This document shows, one piece after another, positions 52,501-60,622 of a DNA stretch of 64,000 nucleotides. The notes beneath the pieces are model-generated. The model made no database searches. It saw only the letters and a program-made list of their open reading frames with translations, and was not told the origin of the DNA. The stretch is from Janthinobacterium sp. SUN073 (GTDB lineage Bacteria; Pseudomonadota; Gammaproteobacteria; Burkholderiales; Burkholderiaceae_D): positions 1 through 64,000 of the forward strand of contig NZ_JAPUBT010000003.1 of the NCBI RefSeq assembly GCF_030397665.1, written 5' to 3'. Numbering within the stretch: the stretch's first letter is position 1; each line of letters begins with the position of its first letter. The translations under genes and the position numbers were made by a program.

Positions 52501-53013
52501 TGCAGAGACTACTGCCACGCTCAAGTAAAAGAGCTGCTTGAGCTTCGGTGGCTTCCTGGCTGGCTGCATCGAAAACTGGGCCATGCCGGCGATGCTCCCG
52601 ACCTGGCGCAAGACACCTTCCTGCGCGTGCTGACGGCACCCGACAACTACCCCGAAAAACAGGCGGGCTGGCGGTTGCGCGAGCCGCGCGCCTACCTGAC
52701 CCTGATCGGCAAGCGCCTGATGGCCAAGCTATTCCGCCGCCGCTCGCTGGAACAGGCGTACCTGGACGCCTTGCTGCTGGTGCCGTAAGCGCAAGCGCCG
52801 TCGCCGGAGCAGCAGGCGCGGCTCCTGGAAACCCGGCACGAACTCAACGCCCTGCTCGACGGCCTGCCGCCAAAAGTGCGCGCCGCCTTCCTGCTGGCGC
52901 AGCTGGAAGGCCTGGGCTATGCCAAGGTAGCGCAGCAGCTAGGCCTGAGCCTGCGCACCGTCAAGCGCTACATGGAGCAGACCATGGCGCGCTGCACCAT
53001 GGTCTTGCCATGA
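52501..53013 (+). pseudogene. Decayed FecI-type ECF sigma factor gene
   Basis: In one frame the sequence reads WLHRKLGHAGDAPDLAQDTFLRVL, REPRAYLTLIGKRLMAKLFRRRSLEQAYLDALL, then a stop at 52786-52788 (TAA after LLLVP), and continues in the same frame with LDGLPPKVRAAFLLAQLEGLGYAKVAQQLGLSLRTVKRYMEQ to a TGA at 53011. These are sigma regions 2 and 4 split by a nonsense codon. The N-terminal residues also do not fit and lack a start. The gene is therefore inactive, or at best makes separate fragments. The intact analogue is at 28806-29312. Confidence 0.85.
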
Positions 53014-53201
53014 ACGCGGCACCCAGCATCTTCCAGCTGCGCGACACGGATCCCGTCCGGGATAGCCGGCCCAATGCGCTGCCGGTCGACATCGTGTACC
53101 GCGCGCGCTATTGGCTCAGCGTGGTCCCGGCGCGCGGCCGCCGCCGACTATTTTTCAGAGGGTTGTCACTTTCCTGGCACTTTTCCTTTCTTCGCGTGTG
53201 A
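53010..53201 (+). pseudogene. FecR-type anti-sigma gene with large internal deletion
   Basis: The frame starts with an ATG overlapping the sigma-gene stop (ATGA) and reads MNAAP, then jumps directly to IFQLRDTDPVRD...LPVDIVYRARYWLSVV, which is the C-terminal end of FecR proteins. About 280 residues, including the membrane segment and the sensor domain, are missing. After SVVPARG the family pattern ends and the reading continues into unrelated sequence to 53201. Together with the broken sigma gene this is a decayed iron-responsive regulatory pair; no receptor gene follows. Confidence 0.8.
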
Positions 53202-53544
53202 AGTCGATAAGCAGTCCGGCCTGGAAGTGCTGCCGGAAGCGGTCATGCCCGAGTCAAGCACCACTCTTCGTCCTTTACATCGGTCGGTAGCCTTGCTTGA
53301 CTGCCATCGCGACTTGCTTATGTTTGCTTCGCTTTTCTTGCATCCACATCGCCAATCGCTCCAAAACATCAAAGATGCCTTGATCCGAAAGTTACTACGA
53401 AGTTTCTAAATACCCAATCAGTTTATTTCATGGCAGCATAACTCAATATCAATCCTATTTATTTAAATAAGAGCTTGCATTATAATCATTGCCAATTAGG
53501 ATTTTAATCCACTATGATCTTTTTATCTTCCACTTAAAAATTCC
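53202..53544. other. AT-rich non-coding stretch before the DUF1444-like gene
   Basis: About 340 bases in which GC falls sharply toward the right. No credible gene was found. A consensus -10 hexamer TATAAT lies at 53480-53485, about 60 bases before the next ATG, with only a weak -35 counterpart. The change in composition marks the edge of a segment with different origin from the sigma remnants on its left. Confidence 0.4.
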
Positions 53545-54762
53545 ATGAATCTACTCGATTTTTTCCGAATGCGTCCCTCACCTGATTCTTTTGCAGCCCG
53601 AGTCATGGGCCAGGCACGCGCCGACGGCCAGGTACAGAAATTGGTTTACGATGCGGAGCAGTTTCGCATTCTAATGGGCGAAAACAGCCAGCATATCTTC
53701 AATCTGGATAATGCCTATCACGATTATTGCGCCGCGCCGCGCAAGATGCGCGCGCAAGTGCTGCAAAACTATCTGGCTAGCATGGCTGTGCCCGTCCTGC
53801 CTGCCAGCTTTGCCGAGGCCAAACCCTGCCTGATGCCGGTGATACGCAGCCGTATGCATGGCGATTACTTGCGCCTGCTGGCGCTGGCCCAGCCAGAGCG
53901 CCAGCACCTGAACGAGGCCTGCCGCGCGCTGGACGACGATACGGTCATCATGCTGGCCTACAATACCGACTCGCACATGGCCATCATAGGCCAGGCTACC
54001 TTGGCACAGTGGGGCATGACATTCGATGCGGCGCTGACGGCGGCCATGGACAATCTGCGCGAACTCACGTCGCACAGCTTCACGGATCTGGGCGATGGAC
54101 TGCTGATGGGCGAATGGCAAGATGACTACGATTCATCGCGCCTGCTGCTGCCTGATTTGCTGTGCCGTGCCGGCAAGGACGATCAACCGTTGGCGATGAT
54201 TCCCACGCGCGGACGTTTCCTGCTGGCCTCGTCTCATAATGTGGCGGGGCAATTGCGCATGATCTCCCTGGCCGAGCAATTGGTGGAGGAAGAGGGGCGC
54301 CTGATCTCGGCCACCATGTATCGTGTTGAGCAGGAAAAAATCGTCGTGTACTGGCCATCGGACGCGGCCGTCGCCGGAGCCTTGGCGCACTTTCAACAGT
54401 TGATGCGCGCACATCACTACGAGCTGCAGAAAGAACAGTGGGATCGGGTCAACGACAGCATTGGAGAGGATATTTTCGTGGCCACTTGCATGTTGATAAA
54501 GTCAAAAGATGGCCAGCGCGTTACATCTGCGGCAAGCTGGACCCGTGGCGTTAACACCCTGCTGCCGCGCACTGATGTAGTGGCCATGGTGGAACTTGAC
54601 GATGCCGGCGGCGAAAGCACCACCAAGATGCTGGCGTGGAATGATGCATTGGCCATCTGCGGCGAGCTGATGCAGGAAATCGATTGCTATCCAGTGCGCT
54701 ACCGGGTACAGGCATTCCCTGCAGCGCAGCATATTGAGTCGGCGCCAGCCTTTGAATTGTAG
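53545..54762 (+). CDS. DUF1444-like protein
   Basis: A 405-residue soluble protein. The first part (FRILMGENSQHIFNLDNAYHDYCAAPRKMRAQVLQNYLASM) resembles DUF1444/YtpQ-type proteins in layout: a short strand-rich part, then LDNAYxxY and a helix. A conserved-looking MLAYNTDSHMAIIGQATLAQWGMTFDAALTAAMDNLRELT follows, as in that family. The start MNLLDFFRMRPSPDSFAARV has no good ribosome site. The C-terminal 150 residues are not recognised. The function is unknown. Confidence 0.65.
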   Translation: MNLLDFFRMRPSPDSFAARVMGQARADGQVQKLVYDAEQFRILMGENSQHIFNLDNAYHDYCAAPRKMRAQVLQNYLASMAVPVLPASFAEAKPCLMPVIRSRMHGDYLRLLALAQPERQHLNEACRALDDDTVIMLAYNTDSHMAIIGQATLAQWGMTFDAALTAAMDNLRELTSHSFTDLGDGLLMGEWQDDYDSSRLLLPDLLCRAGKDDQPLAMIPTRGRFLLASSHNVAGQLRMISLAEQLVEEEGRLISATMYRVEQEKIVVYWPSDAAVAGALAHFQQLMRAHHYELQKEQWDRVNDSIGEDIFVATCMLIKSKDGQRVTSAASWTRGVNTLLPRTDVVAMVELDDAGGESTTKMLAWNDALAICGELMQEIDCYPVRYRVQAFPAAQHIESAPAFEL

Positions 54763-55128
54763 CGTTTTATTCAAATCATTGACGTCAACTCCGGCCATCT
54801 AACATTAAATTTCCGGTAGCACATGAAGCAATTAAAATAAACTGCGGCCATGTAAAGAAAATTAAAATAACGGTGGGGTTCCCGATTGCAATACTGTGCC
54901 AATATAATGATCATGGCAATCGAGGTGAAACCTGCCAACGACGGCAAGCGACTGCAATGAGTATGCCTTACGATGATGGTGGACGATGAAGCCTGTTATA
55001 ACCATGGCAGCTACCCGTTTCGGGGCCACCCAAGTTACTGGCGGGCCGCAAGCGGCCAAATACGGACGGTCGATGCGCTAAAAAATTTAAGGAAATTTTT
55101 TCCTTGTAACGCAAGAAATAGGAAGCAT
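54763..55128. other. Intergenic stretch with short direct repeats
   Basis: About 365 bases between two rightward genes of unknown function. An AATTAAAATAA motif occurs twice about 30 bases apart, each near a CTGCGGCCATGTAA-like piece. A 31-codon frame beginning MKPVITMAATRFG lies at its right side but resembles nothing known. No terminator is obvious. It should hold the promoter of the DUF4261 gene. Confidence 0.35.
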
Positions 55129-55911
55129 ATGAGCATATCGATTGCAATGGCTACGCTTTCCAAGATTGGAGAGGTCTCGTTAACGTTGCTATTACAGGCA
55201 TTGGAAAAAGATTGGCCCAAGCTACCACAAGCAACAAATGTAGAAAGGAACAATGGAATCCATTCATTTTCCTTGGGGGGCACGACCGTTTTTGTGGCGC
55301 ATATGCCAGCTCCAATTCCAGGGAAAGATCTTGAGGATATTTGCGCCACCAGCATGCTGTGGCCTGACGCAGCGGAAGCTCTTCAGTCTCACGAAATGCA
55401 CCTGATAATCTCTGTCTCCAGCGATTCCTCAGCAATTGAAAGAGCCTCCGTACTCACGCAAGTTGTTGCTTCGATGATTTCAATTTCTCCATCACTGAAC
55501 GGTGTGTTTTGGTGCGATGCTGAACATGTAATTTCAGCCCCTATCTTCAGGGACTATTCGATTGAGTTCTTGCCCGATGCCCTTCCATTTCATCTTTGGG
55601 TAAACTTCAGGGTTGGACGCAATGAAAATGCACGCGTCTCGGGATTCACTCGTGGCTTAACTGAGCTCGGTTTGATGGACTTCGAAACGGAAACGGCAAC
55701 AGATACTCCTAGAGAACTACGTGACAGATTTGAAACGCTGACAGATTATTTATTGGAAAATGGTCTCATCATCAAAGACGGAGATTCTGTTGGTGGTGAT
55801 GAGACGGAGAAAATTCACGTTATATTTTCTGACTCGCAATTTGGTAAAAGCACGCAAGTAATGCGACTGGAATATGCTGAAACGCGAAAGCCATTCTGGA
55901 AAATTTGGTAA
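55129..55911 (+). CDS. DUF4261 domain protein
   Basis: A 260-residue soluble protein. ATSMLWPDAAEALQSHEMHLIISVSSDSSAIERASVLTQVVASMISISPSLNGVFWCDAEHVISAPIFRDY is the DUF4261 pattern (WPDA, H-x-H/I-I-V strand, A-x-GVxW). The ATG at 55129 has AGGA at five bases, which decides against a longer start. DUF4261 proteins recur in the accessory parts of bacterial genomes near toxin-immunity or SUFU genes; the role is not known. Low GC fits recent acquisition. Confidence 0.85.
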   Translation: MSISIAMATLSKIGEVSLTLLLQALEKDWPKLPQATNVERNNGIHSFSLGGTTVFVAHMPAPIPGKDLEDICATSMLWPDAAEALQSHEMHLIISVSSDSSAIERASVLTQVVASMISISPSLNGVFWCDAEHVISAPIFRDYSIEFLPDALPFHLWVNFRVGRNENARVSGFTRGLTELGLMDFETETATDTPRELRDRFETLTDYLLENGLIIKDGDSVGGDETEKIHVIFSDSQFGKSTQVMRLEYAETRKPFWKIW

Positions 55912-56107
55912 TAAAGAGGATGCATGCCGCACTAGGTTTTATGGAAACGCTGATCAATTCTCGTTCTTAGGAGAGCGGCGCCCAAAACGGCCCACTGCAT
56001 TGGGCCTCCTCTACTTATCGCGCATATTTTCGTCGATTTCTTTATGCCGTAAATTGCCAATGGGGCGCGGGGCCTTGTAATTGATTATTATTGGCCGTTA
56101 TCGGTTT

Positions 56108-56362
56108 TCATGACTTTATTTTCCCCATCGGAAGCCACTCCCCGGCTTCATTTTCGCACCGTTGACTATCAACCAATCGTTCCTTTTCATAACAAGCATC
56201 ACACCAACTTCCGGTGCACGGAACAGATCCAGGGTAATGACGTGTATGTCCGAGTTGGCCGCAATCATCGCAAACACCGCAATATCCATAAGGGATATTA
56301 TCTTTAAGAAGCCATGGGGCTTGCGGTTCAGTGTCTGGGCAATAACATTTTCTATCGTTCAT
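56108..56362 (-). CDS. Small Cys-rich putative zinc-binding protein
   Basis: An 84-residue protein with ten cysteines, including CYC, YCGVCDDCGQLGH and CTGSWCDACYEKE. The two CxxC pairs with nearby His suggest a zinc-ribbon or treble-clef fold. The ATG at 56362 has AGAGGAT seven bases upstream. The sequence is lower in GC than the neighbours. It stands alone between the DUF4261 gene and the MORN-repeat operon. No family name is recognised; DNA or protein binding through zinc is the likely mode. Confidence 0.6.
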   Translation of the reverse strand: MNDRKCYCPDTEPQAPWLLKDNIPYGYCGVCDDCGQLGHTRHYPGSVPCTGSWCDACYEKERLVDSQRCENEAGEWLPMGKIKS

Positions 56363-56658
56363 TGATGTATCCTCTATGAGTAGCAATTGAACTACTGCTA
56401 AAAATGATAAATTATAGCAAGTCAGCATAATAACTGCGTTGAAACAATCGGCGTAATGAATTCAATGGAGCAACTCGATGTGGTAGCCAGAAGGGCCCAG
56501 TCCAGGCTGGCAACGGTATTTATATGCGAAATGACGCCACATGCACGGTGCTGCGACCGGACAAACTCTCGACGCCATCCAGTGTCACTCCAGTACCGGT
56601 GCATGTCTCGCAAAGGCAGGCCACGCATGAATGATCGAACGGCAATGACTTTCCCTGT
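56363..56658. other. Intergenic stretch without a supported gene
   Basis: About 296 bases between two leftward genes. Short frames exist on both strands, but none has a ribosome site with a family resemblance. This is the downstream end of the six-gene phosphorylation/MORN operon; no hairpin with a T-run was found, so the operon's terminator is not identified. Confidence 0.35.
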
Positions 56659-58023
56659 TCACGGTTCCGGCATGTCAAACTCAATCCCATCCTCCGTGTA
56701 CGACATCCTGGCAGATGCCCCCGTACATTCCCCCTGCGCCACATCGGCCACATAGCGGCATTCGCTTTCCACGCTGCCATCTTCCCGCCAGTGCCGGGTC
56801 CAGCCCTGGCGTTCGCCATCCACGTATTCAATCAGCTGCCTCGGCTTGCCATCGGCATACCAGGAACGCAAGGCGCCCTCCTCGCGCCCGCCCGCGTTCC
56901 ATAGTTTGTGCACGATCAAGACGCCGGCCCGGCTGAAGCGTTGTTCGCTGCGCAACACAAAGTGATCGCTATGCGTGCGCTTGCTGGCGACCTTGCCGTC
57001 CGGATAATATTCGACGCTCTCGCCGGCAGGCTTGCCGTCCACGTAGTTGGCAGTGCGCTGCACCTTGCTATCCGGGAAATAGCTGGTGCTCGGCCCCGTC
57101 TGGATGCCGTTCACATACTGGCTGCGGCTTTCCACGGTGCCGTCCGGATAGAACAGCAGCAGTTCGCCCTCCGTCTGGTCCTTGACCTGGGTCATGCGCG
57201 TGCGCAGCTTGCCATCCTGGTCGAACGTTTCCACCAGGCCATCGGCACGGGCGCCGTTGCGGTAAGTGCGCGACTCGATCAGCTTGCCACTCTGGTGATA
57301 GGTTTTTTCTTCTCCGTCTTGCACGCCATTGCGCCAGGTGTTGCGCATGGAAACCTTGCCGTCCGGGTAATACAGGGTCTGCACGCCCTCCTGCACGCTG
57401 CGCCCATCGCGCGCCACCTGCATCTCGACTTGTCCGTGCGGGTAATACATGCTGTAGTTGCCCACCAGCTTGCCGCGCAGGTAATCGGGAGCGTTGACCT
57501 GGCCAATCAGCCGCTTCGGTTCGCCTTCCCGCACATGATAGATCTCGACTTGCCAGGTGCCGGGCGTCTTGCCGGGCGGCAGCGGCAGGACCAGCGCATA
57601 GCGCGCCTCTTCCATCACCTCGCCGCGCGACAGGTTGTGGTTCAGATATAAACGGGCCTTACCGTCGGCACAGTGCGCATCGCAGCCGCGCAGCATGTGA
57701 ATGACGGGGATGGCATCGGCGCCGGCATGGTCTGGCGCCGGGCAGGCACGCAGGCGCACGAGCAAGGGGTTCCTGTCGCGTATCATGTTGGCCAGCTCGG
57801 CCTTCATGACGCCATACTGCTCCTCGTTCAGTCCGACCGACGCCGCATCCATGCGCAGCTGCCTGCCACCGCAGCCCGTGTCCTCGTCCACGGTCAGGAT
57901 ATCGCCGCCGCCGGGCGCGGCCGTGATCGCCGTGACCACTTGCCGCTGCACGATCTCCGCGTGGGCCAGCGCCGGCAACAGCAGCATGGCGCCAAGCAGG
58001 CGTTTCAATTCAGTGCGCGCCAT
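56659..58023 (-). CDS. Secreted MORN/YwqK-repeat protein 1
   Basis: A 454-residue exported protein. Residues 1-23 are a signal peptide (LLGAMLLLPALAHA). Residues 24-160 form a Cys-bearing N-terminal domain (TGCGGRQLRMD, LRACPAPD, GCDAHCADGKARLYL). From about 185 to 420 it has roughly ten repeats of 22-24 residues of the MORN_2/YwqK kind (MYYPHGQVEMQVARDG, LYYPDGKVSMRNTWRNG, YYPDGKVASKRTHSD). AAGGAG precedes the ATG. It is the third of three tandem paralogues and ends the operon. Unlike the others it carries an extra C-terminal tail (SARMSYTEDGIEFDMPEP). Confidence 0.85.
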   Translation of the reverse strand: MARTELKRLLGAMLLLPALAHAEIVQRQVVTAITAAPGGGDILTVDEDTGCGGRQLRMDAASVGLNEEQYGVMKAELANMIRDRNPLLVRLRACPAPDHAGADAIPVIHMLRGCDAHCADGKARLYLNHNLSRGEVMEEARYALVLPLPPGKTPGTWQVEIYHVREGEPKRLIGQVNAPDYLRGKLVGNYSMYYPHGQVEMQVARDGRSVQEGVQTLYYPDGKVSMRNTWRNGVQDGEEKTYHQSGKLIESRTYRNGARADGLVETFDQDGKLRTRMTQVKDQTEGELLLFYPDGTVESRSQYVNGIQTGPSTSYFPDSKVQRTANYVDGKPAGESVEYYPDGKVASKRTHSDHFVLRSEQRFSRAGVLIVHKLWNAGGREEGALRSWYADGKPRQLIEYVDGERQGWTRHWREDGSVESECRYVADVAQGECTGASARMSYTEDGIEFDMPEP

Positions 58024-58034
58024 ACTTGCTCCTT

Positions 58035-59282
58035 TCATAATGCATTCGGAGATGGCTGCGCCACTCCGCACTCGCCCTGGGCCTTGCCAGCCACATACTG
58101 GCATTCGCTTTTCACGCTGCCATCGTCATGCCATGCGCGGATCGTCCCCTGCAGGCGCTCCTGCGGATCCCATGCTTCTTCAAGGATCAGCACGCCCTGT
58201 TCATTGAAGCTCCGGGCGCTGCGCCGCTTGCCGTCATCGCCGTATGTAAGCTTGCTGGCCAGTTTTCCATTCGGGTGATACTCGATAGCATCGCCGGTGG
58301 CCTTGTCATTGACTCGCGTGACCGTGCTGCGCACGCTGCCATCGGGATAGTATTCGGTGCACAGGCCGTTGAGCATGCCATCGCCGGCCTGCGCGCGGCT
58401 GGCAACCTTGCCATCGGGAAAAAAGGTAATGATCTCGCCCTCCAACTTGCCGTTCCGCAAGGTTTGACGCGCAATCAGATTGCCATCCTCGTCGAACGAT
58501 TCGAACGGCCCGTCGACCTGCATGCCGTCGCGGTAGGTGAATGCTTCGGAGAGCTTCCCCGTCGCGTGATACGCTTCATGCACACCTTCCTGCAAGCCTT
58601 GACGCCATGCACCACGTGTTTCCAGGCGCCCATCGGGATAGAAGCTGCTGCTCAAGCCATCCTTGCGGCCCTGTGCATCCAGCCCCACCTGTTTCTCGAT
58701 CTTGCCATCATCGTAATAAGCGGTATAGCCGCCCACCGGCTTGCCCGACACAAAATCGGCCGCATCGAACTGGGCCGACATGCGCGGTTTCCGCTCATCC
58801 ACCGTGTGGACAATCTCCACTTGCCACGCACCGGACAATTTTCCTGGCGGCAAGGGCAACACCAGCATATAGGGTGCCCGCCGTTTTTCCTGCGGGACCA
58901 GATGCTCATCCAGGTACAGGCGCGCCTTGCCGTCGGCGCAAGCACCGGGCTGGCAGGCCGCCAGCTTGCGCACCAGCGGAATGGCTGCATCGCCCGTCAC
59001 GTCCACCGGGCACCGGGCCAATGTGACGAGCATCGGTGTCTTGTCGCGGATACGCCTGGCCAGCGTGGCCTTCAATGCTGCATACGCACTCCCCTTTGCC
59101 AGCTCGCCTTCCTTCATCCGCACCAGCCTGCCGCCACAGCCCGTATCTGCCGCCAGGGTCAGCACGTCGCCGTCGGACGTCGCCTTGATCGCGCTGACTA
59201 CTTGCCGCTGTTCGATTTCGGCGTGGGCCAGCGCCGGCAACAGCAGCATGGCGCCAAACAAATGTTTCAAAGTGCGCGCCAT
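58035..59282 (-). CDS. Secreted MORN/YwqK-repeat protein 2
   Basis: A 415-residue paralogue of the genes on both sides. Signal peptide MARTLKHLFGAMLLLPALAHA, Cys-bearing N-terminal domain (TGCGGRLVRM, LARCPVD, ACQPGACADGKARLYLDEHL), then MORN_2 repeats such as AYYDDGKIEKQVGLDAQG, SFYPDGRLETRGAWRQG and TEYYPDGSVRSTVTRVND. It is closest to protein 1 in its signal peptide (nearly identical), so those two arose from the latest duplication. The ATG at 59282 has AAGGAG and lies 16 bases inside the end of protein 3. Confidence 0.85.
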   Translation of the reverse strand: MARTLKHLFGAMLLLPALAHAEIEQRQVVSAIKATSDGDVLTLAADTGCGGRLVRMKEGELAKGSAYAALKATLARRIRDKTPMLVTLARCPVDVTGDAAIPLVRKLAACQPGACADGKARLYLDEHLVPQEKRRAPYMLVLPLPPGKLSGAWQVEIVHTVDERKPRMSAQFDAADFVSGKPVGGYTAYYDDGKIEKQVGLDAQGRKDGLSSSFYPDGRLETRGAWRQGLQEGVHEAYHATGKLSEAFTYRDGMQVDGPFESFDEDGNLIARQTLRNGKLEGEIITFFPDGKVASRAQAGDGMLNGLCTEYYPDGSVRSTVTRVNDKATGDAIEYHPNGKLASKLTYGDDGKRRSARSFNEQGVLILEEAWDPQERLQGTIRAWHDDGSVKSECQYVAGKAQGECGVAQPSPNAL

Positions 59283-60613
59283 GCCTGCTCCTTGCGCAAC
59301 AATTCCGGCGCTGGCGGCGCTTCGCCGCAATCGCCCTGGGCCTTGCCGGCCACATACTGGCATTCATTCTTCAGGCTGCCATCCTCGCGCCAGCTGCGGC
59401 TCCATCCCTCGCGCCGGTCGTTCAGGTACTCGATCGATTGCTCGGGCTTGCCATTCTCGTACCACGAGCGCGACGTGCCCTGCTCGCGCCATTGCGCATC
59501 CCAGCGTCGTTCCAGCACCAGCACGCCCTGGGGGCTGTAGCGCTGGACGCTCAACAGCCCGCCCTTGTCGCCGTACAGCTGGCGGCTTTGCACCTTGCCG
59601 TCGGGATAAAATTCCAGCGCTTCCCCGACCGGCAGATCGTTGACCAGCGTCATGCTGGCGCGCACGGCGCCATCGGGATAGTACTCCGCACTGCTGCCAT
59701 TGAACTTGCCCTTGCTCACTTGCGTGCGGCCCGCTACTTTTCCATCCGGGAAATAGGTGAGCAGCTCGCCTTCCATGCGTCCATCGCGCAGCACAAAACT
59801 GGTGCTCAGCTTGCCATTTGCGTCAAACGTCTGCGCGGGACCGTCCACGCGCTGGCCGTCGCGGTACACGCTGTCCTCGCGCAGCTTGCCCGTGGCGTGA
59901 TATTGCTGGTGCGTGCCTTCCGGCAAACCATGGCGCCAGGTGCCACGCGATTCCAGGCTGCCATCGGCACGATACCGGCTGGTGACGCCGTCCTGCCGAC
60001 CCTGCCCATCCTGCGCCACCTGTTTTTCGATCTTGCCGTTCGGGTAATACGTGACATAGCCGCCCACCAGCTCACCGGAGGCATAATCGGCCCTGTTGAC
60101 CTGGCCGGACAGGCGCAGCTTGTGGCCTGCCACGCTGACAATGTCCACCTTCCACGTGCCTGGCAGCTTGCCTTTTGGCAAGGGCAACAGCAGCACGTTC
60201 GGTGCGTTTTCCTGCTCGACGGGGAAGAAATGTTCGTGCAGGTACAGCCGCGCCCGGCCATCGGCGCAGGCTGCCGGCGTGCAGGCGGCGATCTGGCGCA
60301 CGATGGGCACGCTCGCATCGTCCGGGCATTTTTTCAGGGTGACGAGCATGGGTATCATGCTGCGGATGTGCCTGGCCAGATCGGCTTTCAGCGCGTCATA
60401 CGGCGCCTCGTCCAGGTTCACCGAGCGCGCATCCATGCGTATCTGCTTGCCGCCGCAGGCCGTCGTGCCCGCAATCGTAAACACATCGCCGCCTTCGCTA
60501 TCTGGTTCGGCGGCCATCGCTGTCACCACCAGGCGCTGCACGATGTCCGCCTGCGCCATGCCTGGGCACAGCAAGCAGGCGCCCAACACGGCGCATATCG
60601 TCTTGATTTTCAT
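59267..60613 (-). CDS. Secreted MORN/YwqK-repeat protein 3
   Basis: A 448-residue exported protein with its own signal peptide (MKIKTICAVLGACLLCPGMAQA). The N-terminal domain again shows TACGGKQIRMD, LKKCPDD and ACTPAACADGRARLYLHEHF, then MORN_2/YwqK repeats (TYYPNGKIEKQVAQDGQG, SRYRADGSLESRGTWRHG, EYYPDGAVRASMTLVND). YwqK-type proteins are sometimes annotated as antitoxins, but these are secreted and not beside a toxin. It starts ten bases after the kinase-fusion gene and so belongs to the same operon; periplasmic location would put it beside that protein's C-terminal part. Confidence 0.87.
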   Translation of the reverse strand: MKIKTICAVLGACLLCPGMAQADIVQRLVVTAMAAEPDSEGGDVFTIAGTTACGGKQIRMDARSVNLDEAPYDALKADLARHIRSMIPMLVTLKKCPDDASVPIVRQIAACTPAACADGRARLYLHEHFFPVEQENAPNVLLLPLPKGKLPGTWKVDIVSVAGHKLRLSGQVNRADYASGELVGGYVTYYPNGKIEKQVAQDGQGRQDGVTSRYRADGSLESRGTWRHGLPEGTHQQYHATGKLREDSVYRDGQRVDGPAQTFDANGKLSTSFVLRDGRMEGELLTYFPDGKVAGRTQVSKGKFNGSSAEYYPDGAVRASMTLVNDLPVGEALEFYPDGKVQSRQLYGDKGGLLSVQRYSPQGVLVLERRWDAQWREQGTSRSWYENGKPEQSIEYLNDRREGWSRSWREDGSLKNECQYVAGKAQGDCGEAPPAPELLRKEQAWRAL

Positions 60614-60622
60614 GGTATTCCT

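Noticed and set aside
54973..55128. Longer N-terminal form of the DUF4261 protein
   Set aside because: The extra 52 residues have no homology, and the internal ATG at 55129 has a good AGGA ribosome site.
56659..60613. Repeat structure suggestive of CRISPR or DNA satellite
   Set aside because: The periodicity is in codons of MORN_2 protein repeats. The DNA units are diverged and coding, and no spacer-repeat pattern exists.
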